In this document: positions 10,385 through 21,341 of the stretch, in pieces
How positions within the stretch are numbered: the stretch's first letter is position 1
Layout of the letters: every line of letters begins with the position of its first letter
Assembly: GCA_944990035.1 (NCBI GenBank)
Contig: CALYLX010000120.1
Location: forward strand, 1-64,000
Reading direction: 5' to 3'
Source of the DNA: Clitopilus passeckerianus
Lineage: Eukaryota > Basidiomycota > Agaricomycetes > Agaricales > Entolomataceae
Length of the DNA: 64,000 nucleotides
The notes under the pieces: model-generated
The model's input: only the letters and a program-made list of their open reading frames with translations
What the model was told of the DNA's origin: nothing
Database searches by the model: none
Made by a program: the position numbers and the translations under genes

Positions 10385-12043
10385 TCAGCGTACCTCAATG
10401 ACCTTCCATCCACCAGTCAGCTCGTTCGTGAGCTCCTCCTCCACCCGCGTGATCACCGCAACATACATGCACTGCTCAACCTTGTCTTCAGCACCGACGG
10501 TGATTTCACCGGTTTTGGCGTTTCTGAATGTCAAGATTTCTTGTGTTGAGAAAGTAACCAGCCAGACCGGAATCTCGTTCTCTAGGATCTTGCCGTCTGT
10601 AACCTATTGTACAGTATGAGATTTTGAGCTGAACGCAAGGTTGATAATTACTTACGTCGACCTGTCGGATATCGAGAACTTTACTGTCGCTGATGAGACC
10701 CTGCTTAAGGTAATGCTCCATGGTAGCCCAAAGGACGTTGTACGTCTATGCGTCAATCTGTCAATATGAATCACGGAGACTTGAGAGAGGCAACCAACCG
10801 CTTCACCACACCAGGCCTTCAATGCTTCCTTGTCCGCACTCAGGTATGCATCCACGACTTCGGGGATGATATACTCCCGCAATTCCCTCTCAAAGCCTTC
10901 CCTGTTGAAGGTTGGGTCCAGTGCCCTCATTAGGCGCATAACCTGAGCTGTCTCGTTCTCGTCGAACCAGGAACCGATGGTCGATGTGACTGAACGCATC
11001 GAGGCGACTACCGGGTTCTCGGACTCGTCGTATTGTTGTTTAAACTCCACGAACGACTTGAATATTGGGTTGTTCTCCTTAAGCTGGTTCCACTTCTCTT
11101 GGCGAGGCGAATCCTTGTGTAGGACAACAGCACCTCCAGCACTGTGGGAGCGCGTCAGACATCACACTTTGGAAGAAGCAGAATATACGAACTCAGGATT
11201 GGCAGTGACTCGTTTGCCAGCAGGGCCGAGACCTGCTTCTTTGCCAGCCTTCTCCAACCTCTTTTGCCTTCTCAGCCGTCTGGCCTCCTTCTCCTCGAAA
11301 CCAGCATGCTTGGCACTTCCAGAGTCATCAAGGGCGTCAACAACAGTGTCAGCAAGACTCTTGTACGCTGCAGTCTTTCGTATTGGCTCAGTGGACTTTT
11401 CAATCGTCGAAGAGACGGCAGCGGAGGCTTTAGAAATCTATGACGCAAAATTCATGAACACTCGAAAGGATCAGATATCACGACGAGAACTTACTGCGCG
11501 CATGAGTTCACTCTCTTCCATTGTTTTCAGAGCTTCTGAGACGGCGTCTCCGACCTTGACACCGGTCTTTTTGAGCTCCTCGGCAGCCGCCCGCAGTTTA
11601 GGATTCTCCTTGATGCTGGAAGTTAACTGGATAGATGAAATCGAATTAGCCTCCACCAACAGAAGGAATCCAAATCTCGAGCTACTTACCCTAGCACGCT
11701 CATAAGCAGCCCTGGCCTTCTTCATAGCTTCCGAATCCTGGAACTTGTCCACATCACCCTGCAGCTGCTTGACATTGTCCTGTAACTCTCTGTTCTTCTT
11801 CAACTCGTCCCGAAGCACTTCCACGAAGGTCTGGAAGGGTGACTTGGGTGCCTCGTCTTGCCTGCGCGCCGAAGAATGGAATCCTGCCACCAAAGAGCCT
11901 GTTGACGTCGACGGTGTTATCCGGAATGGTGCCGGGTACAGCTGGCGCGGTGATACCTGCTGCTGAGAGAAGAGCAAGGCTCTTCGTTGGCTAGCACGAG
12001 CAGCAGTGCGCACTGCGAGGCTTTGAAGATGGCGCGGCAACAT
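10385..12043 (-). CDS. TIM44: Mitochondrial import inner membrane translocase subunit TIM44
   Basis: TIM44 tethers mitochondrial Hsp70 to the TIM23 channel on the matrix side of the inner membrane and so drives presequence protein import. The N-terminus MLPRHLQSLAVRTAARASQRR is an arginine/serine-rich matrix presequence. The segment SPFQTFVEVLRDELKKN, followed by a long helix (QDNVKQLQGDVDKFQDS), is the family's J-protein/Hsp70-binding region. The C-terminal Tim44 domain runs from about 11110 down to 10385, with NPIFKSFVEF, MRALDPTFNREGFERELRE, IIPEVVDAYLSADKEALKAWC, LVTFSTQEILTFRNAKTGEI and the end GGWKVIEVR. Five introns are visible. The one at about 11630-11690 contains no in-frame stop, so a simple ORF search reads through it. 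No frame break is seen. Confidence 0.93.
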
Positions 12044-13345
12044 GTTGAATAAAGTAAAAGTGGACGGACGGAAGTTGTGCTGTCGTTGGTCCTCGGCAAA
12101 GTCGAATGCGCCAGAAATTTCATAGGGGTGTGACTAAGCAGAAATCCAAATGGAGACTAAATGTGGCAGTGCCCATGTTCTGGACAGCAGGGATATCGAC
12201 ATCTCCAAGTTTAACGCCAATGCTGATCTGAGGGGCCCACTCGACGCAAGTCTGATTGCTCAGACAATAAATCTATGAATGTCGGTTCCACCAAAAAATG
12301 AAATATCTGCACATATGTATGTGGTCTCAATCGACACTGTGAGCGCATGTGAACCAGCTACTAGTGTCGTCCAAAAATTCTGGCCATTAGTCCCACCGGG
12401 CATAAGAGCCCCTGATTTTGGTGGACTAGTCTCCTCAGTCGGGGAAAGACTCGGTACAGAGACAGGAAACTTGGACAGTTGACTGATTCGACAAGCAAAG
12501 GGAAGCCTTCAACAGGATTTGGACTGTTCGAAGTGTGAGCATTCCTTCGAGAAGAATCTGAAATTTATTATGCACTGACACAATTCTGGATCGTTTCAGA
12601 GCTGCTTCAATGGTTTGAGGATCTTTAGTCTCGACCCAAGGCTTCCTAAATAGCGAGGCGAAGGAACAGATGCAAGCGCCTAGTTTCGAGCTGCGGCGTA
12701 AGCCAATCAGGCAAATACAGTAAGGCTGGCAGGCGGAATGGACCACTACCTCTGTTCACAATAGTTGAAATGAGATAAGTGTTGTAGTATATATTCATCG
12801 TATGTTAATGACGAAATACATCTCGGTACTCTAAAGCCTAATAAAACTATTATTAGTCACTCCGGGCAGGGAAAGCTGATACAAGGGGCAGTATCCTGGA
12901 GACACTACGAGGAAAAGAATGGTCAAAGTAGGATTATAAGACGAGTGAACGGGGTGTCCGTTGAGTATTATAGGAGTTGGGAGGTGGTGATTCGTGAAGG
13001 ATCATAGACGTTGATGTGGTCCCCAACGAGGAATCACGGAAATCAGCGAGTGAGGCATTTGCCGTTGATCGATTCAGAGGTGGAGGAGGGATTTCGTCCG
13101 AGCTAGCTTAGAATGTAGCGCGAATACTTCGACGTTGTCCTCGACTTCATCCCATCCCATCTCTCATGAAGACCTTCACTATGACATTTCAGATGGTTAT
13201 TTGTACCTTTACAGCTACAGTGTGGTTGTCTTCGACCACTATTTCCGATTTGAAGGATGTTGCGCCAAATTGGTGACCGTGCCCTGTGAGTGATTTCATA
13301 ACCTCTGGAGTCGACACCTTCAACCTTATCTGCGAGGAAGTGCGA
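12044..13345. other. Intergenic; possible small exon near 13168
   Basis: I see no recognisable gene across 12044-13160. At 13168 an ATG opens MKTFTMTFQMVICTFTATVW, a hydrophobic signal-like segment that ends at a stop about 120 bases later. It could be the first exon of the membrane-protein gene that follows, but the join is not resolved. Confidence 0.3.
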
Positions 13346-14309
13346 TTCTCAACTCATTCAATGCACAAAACCGATGCGTTCATGTCGCCAAAGTGACCGC
13401 ACCACACATTCTACTCGCCCTCGTCCTCTACATACCACATTGCATCAAAGCCCGTAGCGAATGTTCCATTCAAGATGCGAAGAGCCTTGAAGAAACATAC
13501 AAGACAAGTCGGGCGCGAACCAACGATGCGACTATCCCTCATCAGGATGACGATATCGAACTGCAATCTCCAGGGCGATCCCTCAACGCGGGCTTCTCAA
13601 AGCCCGGACCCCTGAAGGACCTTGAGGCGAAGTGGAAGAAACATGTAGAATACTGCCAATCGAGGTGGATGAAAGGACTGAACTACTTCTTACCGTGAGT
13701 GCTGCTCATCTGCCCTACCACCACTTGGCACTCAGGATACTTCCGTTAGCATTGCCATTCCTCTTATTGAAGTCGCTGCTTGCGGGAATCAGACACTTAC
13801 TCTCCTCCTCGTAATTCGAAGTGCGGTCGCGGTTTTGCACCTTGTTGGGTTCCACGTCATTCTCTACCCTAGAATCGCGAATATAGATTTCCTCATGAAT
13901 TGTGTCGTACGTTTCTTGTGTAGGTTTCCCGTCCTAATGCTCATGGCCTCATGAAACAGCCCGACATTGACAACCTGTCGCCTCTTTGGATCTCAATGTC
14001 GTTACCGCTGGCGTCTATCCTCTGGTAACGTCATATTCCATCCAAATTACTGAAGCGAAGGTTCTCAACAAAACCAGGTCTGTCGGCTTTGGGGTACTTT
14101 CAGCGATTAGCTTTGTCTGCACACAGGACGATTCTCCTAGCGGTGGATATCATGCTCACTTTCCTATCTATCTCGTCATTATCTGCGTCCTCCTGACATG
14201 CTTCCAATTGCTTGGGTGTGTTATGAGCTCAGGCGCTCCAAGTGACCAAAGTCCCCATGTTTTTCTTTCGACAGTTGGCCAAACACGGAAATCATATCTA
14301 TTCCATTAA
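13346..14309 (+). CDS. Unknown membrane protein, copy A of a duplicated family
   Basis: I do not recognise the family. The coding signal begins near 13346 (SAILNSFNAQNRC) and continues KARSECSIQDAKSLEETYK, a hydrophilic part with HQDDDIEL, and WKKHVEYCQSRWMKGLNYFLP, which ends at a gtgagtgctg donor at 13695. Hydrophobic exons follow: TLTLLLVIRSAVAVLHLVGFH with VILYPRIANIDFLMNCV, then LSPLWISMSLPLASILW, then SVGFGVLSAISFVCT and FPIYLVIICVLLTCFQLLG. This suggests about four membrane spans. The exon layout and sequence match copy B at 16.3-17.2 kb block by block. The true start and the exon joins near 13735 and 14340 are uncertain, and the copy may be partly decayed. Confidence 0.5.
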
Positions 14310-16321
14310 CCTTCCTCCTAAGTGTTGTCTCGCTTTCGTATTGCTGTTCATTTTTTTACTGTATTTTATTTGGCTGGCCCGGAGTTCATGCCACCAAGTA
14401 CTTCCTTTGCTTTCATGTCACTAGTAAATCTCCTCCCTGTGTACATAGTCTACCTACTTTTCCAGTAACTTAAACTAGTACAAAGAAGTCTGAATCTTTC
14501 AACTACTCTGAAGGCCATTAACCTCCCTGTTTGAGCTCATTTTCGGTCATTATTTTGAAACTTCGCTCGGTAGTCCCGAACCGTGTAGATGATATACGCC
14601 AGGTGGTCGTAGTTATTGACAAAGCTGGGACCTATAAGATCCAAATACCAGTCAAACGGTGATCAGCTCAGCCCGCTGTTATGTTGCCCTGTCGGAAGGA
14701 AACGCAAGTTTTGAGTGTCATCAGCGTGCGCGAAACCTATCGATGTCGCTCTACGGGATCCATTCGTCCGGGTCCTGATGATCCACAATAAGGGCTATGA
14801 ATATGCTCCTGCGAGAGCTCAAAGCATCCATGATTGCGAGAATACCCCAACCCCAGTCATCCCCACCTTTCCAGTCATCCCCACCTTTCAACCCGACCTT
14901 GCTCTCGAGTACGCCCAGGGATCCCGAACCTGCAATTACTAGGTACCCACCGTGATTAAAAGTCCCCGCGGCCACCATATCCCGAAGAGGTGTTTCAGTA
15001 GATGTCAACCAGATCCCGGACTTCCTCCGCAGGCAAGATGTTGTCCCATACGGAAGGAGATCGGCCAGGTGACACATGCAACTTGCAGCAAGACTTGCGT
15101 AGGCTCTCATACATAGCACCAAGCAAGATGAGGAAGGAATAAGTATCGGAGAAGAACAGGCTACGGCTGTGGTTCTGAACACAAGCGACTCGAATGCCGC
15201 TCTGATTCTTGAGAAGCAAATCGTTCTAATGAACGGCTCAGCCAAGGTAGCGAGATTGACGTGAATTTGCAAGGCAACGCTGGTATAGCAAGCAGAGTTG
15301 AACGTAAAGTGCGATGTAAGATTTTACAGGACCCAACGAAGGGACATCCACCGGGCCTGACTCGACCTGAAAAAGGCAGGCACTCCGAACATGCCATAAC
15401 ATTCGAGGTTCCTAGTATCAGGTCGTCGAGAGGAGCGCCCAGAAACTCTACTACGTTTAGACGGTCAGAAGGTCTGGGACATCTTTCTTCTCGGTCGTGC
15501 ATAACCACTGGACGGTGTATACTGACGGTTGTGAGGGGACCAGACGTATTCTTACCAAAATCTGGGACAAGTGCAGGGGCCTTGGCGACCGTCATAGTCG
15601 AGGGGTCGAGCAGAGCAGTCTTCAATTTGTTCTCAGTATATCTTTGCTCATTTCACATTTGTTTGTTCAAGTGCCTCGCCAGCATATTTTAGTTGCAACT
15701 GTACGATACAAGAGAACTGAGAGCCGAAAAGAAAGAACTGCTGTTGGTCTGTGGCAAATCGCCGCCTGTCGACACCGACTTCACGGCCTTAGGTTCGGGA
15801 CAAGCACAGCGGGCCTTCATCTCTCAACGACGCTCCAATACCGGTGCCAATAACGTGCAAATATAAAATCTCTCCAAAGGTTGGTTGGACTAACCCCATT
15901 GCCAGTGAGAGCCAAGGCGGGGCAAGAGGTGGGGACTTACAAGGACGGAGCGAAGCTAAGACGTACGACCCAAAACAATTCTTTCAGGAGAATCTACTTG
16001 AAGGCTACAGCAAAACACGCCTTGATAAAGTGGTAGCTGTCGGCGGGCCCTCAGAAGCCCTCGTTGGTCTCGCCGCGACTTGGTCGGGCCGTTCCAGTCG
16101 GGCGTCTAATTTGATCAAAGCAAACAAACCAGCGCCAAACCGACTTGTCTGCATCAACCTCCACCTCCTCACTCGATAGGAATTTTGCACAATCCTCAAA
16201 ATTCCCATGGCATCAAAAAGCGTCAACAATGCTGTTTTGGTCCCACTACATTGCCTACGAACCCTGCAACTGCCCCAGATGCTGCAACTAATCTCTGATA
16301 ACCTCATGTGAGCCTTTTCAT
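14310..16321. other. Gene-poor spacer between two duplicated membrane-protein genes
   Basis: Several open frames of 100-170 codons exist on both strands, but none has a recognisable domain, splice support or codon pattern that I trust. The stretch holds a perfect 18-base tandem duplication at 14853-14888. No transposase or reverse transcriptase motif is seen. Confidence 0.35.
14853..14888. repeat. 18-bp perfect tandem duplication
   Basis: The unit ccagtcatccccaccttt occurs twice without a gap. The unit length is a multiple of three, so it would not break a reading frame. The minus-strand frame would read a GGDDWK-type repeat, but I do not trust that frame as a gene. Confidence 0.85.
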
Positions 16322-17226
16322 CGTGATCACAGGACTCAATTGAACTCGTTTGCATGCAACAGTGCCTGCTTGAAAAATTTCTTCCCCGCAGTCGCTTCGT
16401 CAACTTAGTCGTCAAGCACCTTCTAATGCATGCAAGCACGCGCCGAGACGTTCATCCAGGACTCCAAATCTTTGAAAGACGCGCAAGGGGGCTCGCAGCC
16501 TACGACAAGCGACGCGAATCCCCACCCAGACGTCGACGTCGAATGGCTTGGCCAAACACAGCGACGCGTTCGCCACTCAAGATACTCGAAGCAGGGTGGA
16601 AAAACACGTAGAATCGTGCCAATCGAAGTGGATTAGGGCCCTGAAGTATTCTGCACCGTGAGTGCTGCGCTCTCCTGTTCGTCCAGGGAACTAACAGGTG
16701 GAAATGGATCTAGTTTCGCATCCCTACCACTTATTCTGCAAGTTCTCCCCAGCGCTCAACCTCGCGACCGGACACTTGCACTTGTCCCGGTCGTTCGTAG
16801 CACCGCGGCCGTCTTTCACCTTGCTTGGTTCCATGTCACCATCTTCCCCCGTGTCAAGGATGTCAACCTCCTCCTGCGATGTGTCGTACGTATGCTATTC
16901 AGTACTCGTTTGGCCCATCTCACGCAGTAACAACCAGCCTGACATCGGCAATCTACTGTCCCCCCTCTGGGTTTCAATGGCATTACCTTTGGCGTCTATT
17001 CTCTGGTAGGCTGGACTCTATCTTTCCAAATTTGAGTTATTTGCTGACTAGACGCAGGTCCTCCATCTTTGGCGTACTACTGACAATCAACTTCGCCGTC
17101 GACAAGAACGACGCTGCTTCAATGGGAGGACTCGGCAACGACACCCTTTTCTACTTCAGCATCGTGCTCGTCGCAGTTGACCTGCTTTCTGTTGGGTGGA
17201 TGTCTTACCAAATCAGACGCCTCTAG
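16322..17226 (+). CDS. Unknown membrane protein, copy B of a duplicated family
   Basis: This is the paralogue of the gene at 13.3-14.3 kb. Matching blocks in order are LNSFACNSACLKN, QARAETFIQDSKSLKD, a hydrophilic part with HPDVDVEW, VEKHVESCQSKWIRALKYSAP (ending at a gtgagtgctg donor at 16658, like copy A), then DRTLALVPVVRSTAAVFHLAW, FHVTIFPRVKDVNLLLRCV, LSPLWVSMALPLASILW, SIFGVLLTINFAV and LFYFSIVLVAVDLLSVGWM, ending QIRRL. About four membrane helices are predicted by eye. A stop near 16410 and a frame change at about 16555 break the N-terminal half, so this copy may be a pseudogene or carry base errors. The conserved splice positions argue that both copies derive from one spliced gene by DNA duplication, not retroposition. 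Confidence 0.5.
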
Positions 17227-18514
17227 TAACCAAGGAACCTTTGTATACGCCTACTTCAAATGGGCCCCCGAAATTTCGACTTAGAATCTGTTCAATGCTG
17301 CTCTTTATGTGTTATTCTTCTTGCTGTGCTGCTATTTTTAATTGTATATACCACTGTTAGTGTACATTCGGAATATGTCAGAAATTTGTATGGAATTAAT
17401 GTATGTCAACGTCAAAAGGAGCATAGTCCCCTCGTCAAATCAACACACTGTATGGCTACTGGCACATGACCCGAGGCTGGCAGGCAGAATGTGAGTTGTC
17501 CCGAAGTTTGGATTCCAAAACAGCTAAAAGGCGAACGGATATGGATATAGTTCTGCAATGTGTAGGAACGGGTATGGTGTGTTCTGACAGTGCTGGCATC
17601 GCATCTCGACCTACGCGTCTCGTTCTGGGTGCTTCTGCGAATTACCGCTGACACGTGATCGGAAAAGTTCTGACACGTGATCGGGGTTGTCTGAAGACAT
17701 TCACCACCTCCTCACGATTCACCGGACCCATTCGCTGGATCATCAACAAGAGGGAGTGCGTTCCCACCGGGAACCTTGGAATTGTAGCTGTGCTTTACCT
17801 CGTTCCTCTGCCAACTATAACACTATCTGGTTCCTTCCCCAAGAACCTCGGATTTGCAGGGCCCTAGGACCAGTGCAGGCGAACAAAACAGTGAATACCA
17901 GACGTACGATTGAACGTCATACACTTTGAAGCACCAAGGTCCAAGGAGGAGAACCTACTATGCACCGATTCCTGTCAGCGTTCACTGAGAGTCAAAATCT
18001 CTACGCTTGAGGCCTGCAGTGTCACCTTCTCTTGGTTTCATATTACCTGGCTTTAGACCAGCAACTCATATGAAGTTTATTTGGTACGCCGTCTGATAAT
18101 CAGAATGATGTTCCCGATTACTGATCTGGCTTAAAGAGAGTCACTGCAATTGTCATCCAAATGGCTTGCGCCTAACCCCTTACCTGTGTCGTTACGCATA
18201 GGGTGGGCACGCAAGGAGTAAAGGTGGTCTACCAGGTTGGCGCTTCGAGTGTTTCAAATCAAGGCCTCACGCTAAATTGGTTTTCAGGTCTATGAGCAAT
18301 AATGCGCCACATCACTTTTACATCTCTCTCACCGGCACAAATACGCTCTCAATTGACGGATAAAGTCGCGATCGACAACTCTTACTATGAAGCCATGCCA
18401 AGGACTTGGATTGACGCGTCGTCCTCTGTCTATTTTTACTACGACGCGTTCGAGCACTTGGTTTGGTCACGAGCATAAACAAACGCGAAAATGAGGACAG
18501 CCACCGATTTGGCC
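17227..18514. other. Intergenic with a paired CACGTG element
   Basis: No coding region can be supported. Two copies of a 15-base motif containing the palindrome CACGTG lie at 17648-17662 and 17670-17684. The 3' part precedes the acidic repeat gene. Confidence 0.35.
17648..17684. promoter_or_regulatory. Duplicated CACGTG (E-box) motif, 22-bp spacing
   Basis: The 15-mer ctgacacgtgatcgg occurs twice, 22 bases apart start to start, which is about two helical turns. CACGTG is the core bound by many fungal bHLH factors (Cbf1/Pho4 type). It is about 430 bases beyond copy B and 880 bases before the acidic gene, so its target is unknown. Confidence 0.35.
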
Positions 18515-18522
18515 TATAAAAG
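18515..18522 (+). promoter_or_regulatory. TATA box of the acidic repeat gene
   Basis: TATAAAAG lies 50 bases upstream of the ATG at 18565, the usual position in fungal promoters. The same octamer precedes both cutinase genes. Confidence 0.5.
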
Positions 18523-18564
18523 ACGCAAGAACCCATCTTTCTTTCCTTAGCCATATACGACGAT

Positions 18565-19809
18565 ATGGACACAACAGAATTGCCCTACCAGAGGTACAAC
18601 AAACGATTCGACGTCGGCCGCGACGAACACGCCTGGTGCGGTTCTAGTGACTGGGCGTTAGGCAACGCCAAAGATCGTAAGTCGGTTCTCTATCACTGCT
18701 TAGGCGATGTGTGCTGACGATATTCTATTCAGCCCCTGGTTTTGCTCCCTTGCACCCCATGACGAGCGTCTCGACACCTGTCCTCGACAACAATCGCCCC
18801 GCTCAACCCCTGCACCCCACCGTTATGGCTGACCCAATCCTGCCGTCCGTCGCTTCCGCCAACCACCCCCAAACAGTGTTCTCCCGCAAACATGACGCCG
18901 CCCAAGCTCGTACAGCCGGCCTCAACATGAACACTATCAGGGGTGGTGATGCCCTCAACGACAGCGATCTGCAGGACGACGACACCTACGCTATCGATGA
19001 CGTCGATATGCGCGACCCCGCCGTTTGCGACCTCCTCGAGGATCACGCCCATTCTGCTGCAACCGACGTCGACATGTCCGATCCTGACATCGGCGGCCTG
19101 ACGGCTTTGCTAGCAGACTGGCACCCATTCCATCACTCAGTAGAAGTTCTCATCACGCACCTCTCGCTCTGGCTGCCCTTCGAGCCAGTTGCCCGCGACA
19201 AACGCGAGACGGTCGACACTCAGGTGGACACTCGACCCACCAAACGCGCAAACGTCAAAATGCCTATAGCGGTGGCTCAAGAGGTGCCTTATCCCCGCTC
19301 ACCATGGACATCCTCCATCCTTACCCCCGACGCCAAACAACAAAGGGCAAGCCTTCGTACCATCAAACTTACATCTCCTCCGATCTCAATCACGGCAACC
19401 ACCACCACAGACAGCAAAGATGCACCCACATCCGTTTCTACTACACCTACTTCCGACGCTCTTTCGCTCTCGTCTGCTTCGACTCTCGTGGAGTTTAAGA
19501 CTCCATCACTCTTTTAAAATACGCCTCGTCAGATAAGGACATCGTTAGGGACGATGCGTCTGATGACATGGATATCGACAACACCGAAGACCATGACATC
19601 GCCATGGGCGATACTTCAGAGGACATGGACATTGACGTCCTCGAAGATCAGGATACTATCCTTCATGATGCCTCCGACGACATGGACATCGACTTGCCAG
19701 AAGACAAGGACTTTATCATGTTCGACGTCTTGTACGACATGGACGTGGACACCCTCAAAATGACGACATCATTCTCCATGATGCTTCAGACGACATGGAC
19801 ATCGACTAG
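18565..19809 (+). CDS. Orphan acidic protein with DDMDID repeats (apparent frameshifts)
   Basis: I do not recognise this gene. The first exon, MDTTELPYQRYNKRFDVG to the Asp codon at about 18677, is joined across one intron (18679-18732) to a long exon beginning PPGFAPLHPMTS. The protein is Ser/Thr/Pro-rich with DVDMRDPAVCDLLEDH and DVDMSDPDIGG in the middle. The exon seems to stop after KTPSLF at 19517. One extra base in the tttt or aaaa run at 19512-19519 lets it continue into at least five diverged copies of an acidic unit built on DASDDMDID, at about 19550-19806. A second contraction lies in the aaaa run at 19757-19760. The composition resembles histone-chaperone or nucleolar acidic tracts, but the function is unknown. 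It is probably lineage-specific. Confidence 0.55.
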
Positions 19810-20876
19810 ATGCGCAAAGGTCAACAGCTTCAATAAATCGCCTTGACCTCCTCGGTCCAATCAAGAACCCACTTCCGAGTGGTGGCAAGAATGTGAACCG
19901 CGCTTTAATCGCTCGCTCGATCTCGGGCAGGCATCCAATTGCCTATGCGATCCAGTGGTTCTTTCGAAGGATGAAGGAGCGGGTACAACACGGGGCTCTA
20001 GAGGGTTATTGGTGCGTATCACATTTTCTCAACTCGAGTGCTTTCTCTGACAATCTTTCTTAGACCTTCATGAGCTTTTTCGTACCTGGTACACCTTCAT
20101 CCCTCGACGCCTTGCTTGTTTAGTTTGGACCTCTCTTCGACCGCCTCACGGCACTTCCTACTTCATGAAGCCGTGGAACTCTGCTCTCTAGTCGATGCAA
20201 ATGCCGTCTTTGGCAACATATGTCCTCGTCAACGCTCAATTATGTCTTCAATCATCAAGCTCCTTGGCACTCCTCTCACGCAAACTCGCTCTTGCTAGCG
20301 TTGACGCCGGCCCCGACACAACCTCCTGAGCATGAAGTGGCGCCTTCGTTGCTCGTGGGTTTGGGTATGGGTCTGCGCCTCCTCTCTGGTACTGTTCTGC
20401 ACGATCATCAATGCCCCAAGGATGCTTCCACTGTCTGTCAAGTCATCGAGGACATCAAATTACTGTCCTGATTCCTGGCGGTCCTCGCGTCAGCAACTCA
20501 AGCTTATTCTCAACGATACTTTCTCTCCCAAGTCATCGAGGACATCAAATTCACTGTCCTGGCTGTCTTATGGACTCGCTGCGCTGAAATCAGCAAGAGA
20601 CACACTACCTCACCATCTTCCGAGTACAACCTAGACCGCCGCTCTTTTTGCAAACATGACCTTGACGGTTTCAACCAACTTGCCCTGGTGCATACAAGCC
20701 GCCTCAGCCACCGCTTCCTCTTCATTCTCGCCGGCCAATGCCGTGGTCACCTTCAGCCCTTACGAATGCGAACTTTTTCGGATGACGTCTCCCTTTCTTC
20801 GTCAAAACTCTTCCGTCTTCAAGCTTCAAGAATTGCGATCTCACAAGTGAGGTGTCCAACTCAAGTCTTTCCTTAA
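19810..20876 (+). CDS. Probable 3' continuation of the acidic gene, frame-broken
   Basis: Coding-like sequence continues beyond the TAG at 19807-19809. One extra C at 19806 would carry the DMDID repeat into LDAQRSTASINRLDLLGPIK and then SGRHPIAYAIQWFFRRMKERV, which ends at a clear intron (about 20030-20082). Downstream blocks in one frame include VIEDIKFTVLAVLWTRCAE, HKHDLDGF-like and LVHTSRLSHRFLFILAGQCRG, and SLSSSKLFRLQASR, ending near 20876. At least three frame changes are needed, so it could be a separate decayed gene. I cannot name a domain. The 23-base repeat at 20439/20529 lies inside it. Confidence 0.35.
20439..20551 (+). repeat. 23-base direct repeat, 90-base period
   Basis: The block caagtcatcgaggacatcaa plus att occurs at 20439-20461 and 20529-20551, and each copy is followed by an actgtcctg. 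The 90-base period is exactly 30 codons, and both copies read VIEDIK in the same frame, suggesting a duplicated protein segment. Confidence 0.7.
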
Positions 20877-21341
20877 ATTTCCTTCATGTTTTCCTCAACC
20901 TTCTTCGGTCGGCAAGAACATTAAAAGAGAAAAAAATTCCGCCAAAGTAACAAAAATCCAAAAAAGCTCATAACCAAGAAAACCCAGATATGGATTGCGA
21001 GGACACTAGTAGAATATATGGTCATTAATAGTTGTATGATTATAATAGATGGAGTCGAGGGATAGTATAAGTAGCTTATCTATTTTTGTGATTTTCGGAA
21101 TACACTTCTAGTCTCACCTTTGTTTGTCGGGGAGAATTGTTGAGCTCAAAGATAGATCAAATTTTGAGTCTTCGTTCGTATCGAGCGGGGCTTTTCAAAG
21201 CATGAAGTCAGTCTCAGTCAATAAACCATGATGGGAGCATGGCATTAATTGAGAATTAATCGGCGATAACAAAATATAGTAGTAATAAGGGGATCGAGAA
21301 GTACCACGGCCACTCGTATTCATCTAATAGTCACAGTCCCT
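20877..21341. other. Intergenic, AT-rich
   Basis: AT-rich sequence lies between convergent gene ends. No gene, tRNA or long repeat is seen. Confidence 0.4.

Noticed and set aside
11630..11690. Continuous open frame through part of TIM44
   Set aside because: The extra residues come from an in-frame intron with gt...ag ends and no stop codon. The conserved protein lacks them.
14751..15272. Minus-strand frame of 173 codons with a GGDDW repeat
   Set aside because: No domain, no splice or promoter support, and the repeat comes from the 18-base tandem duplication. Composition does not look like a conserved protein.
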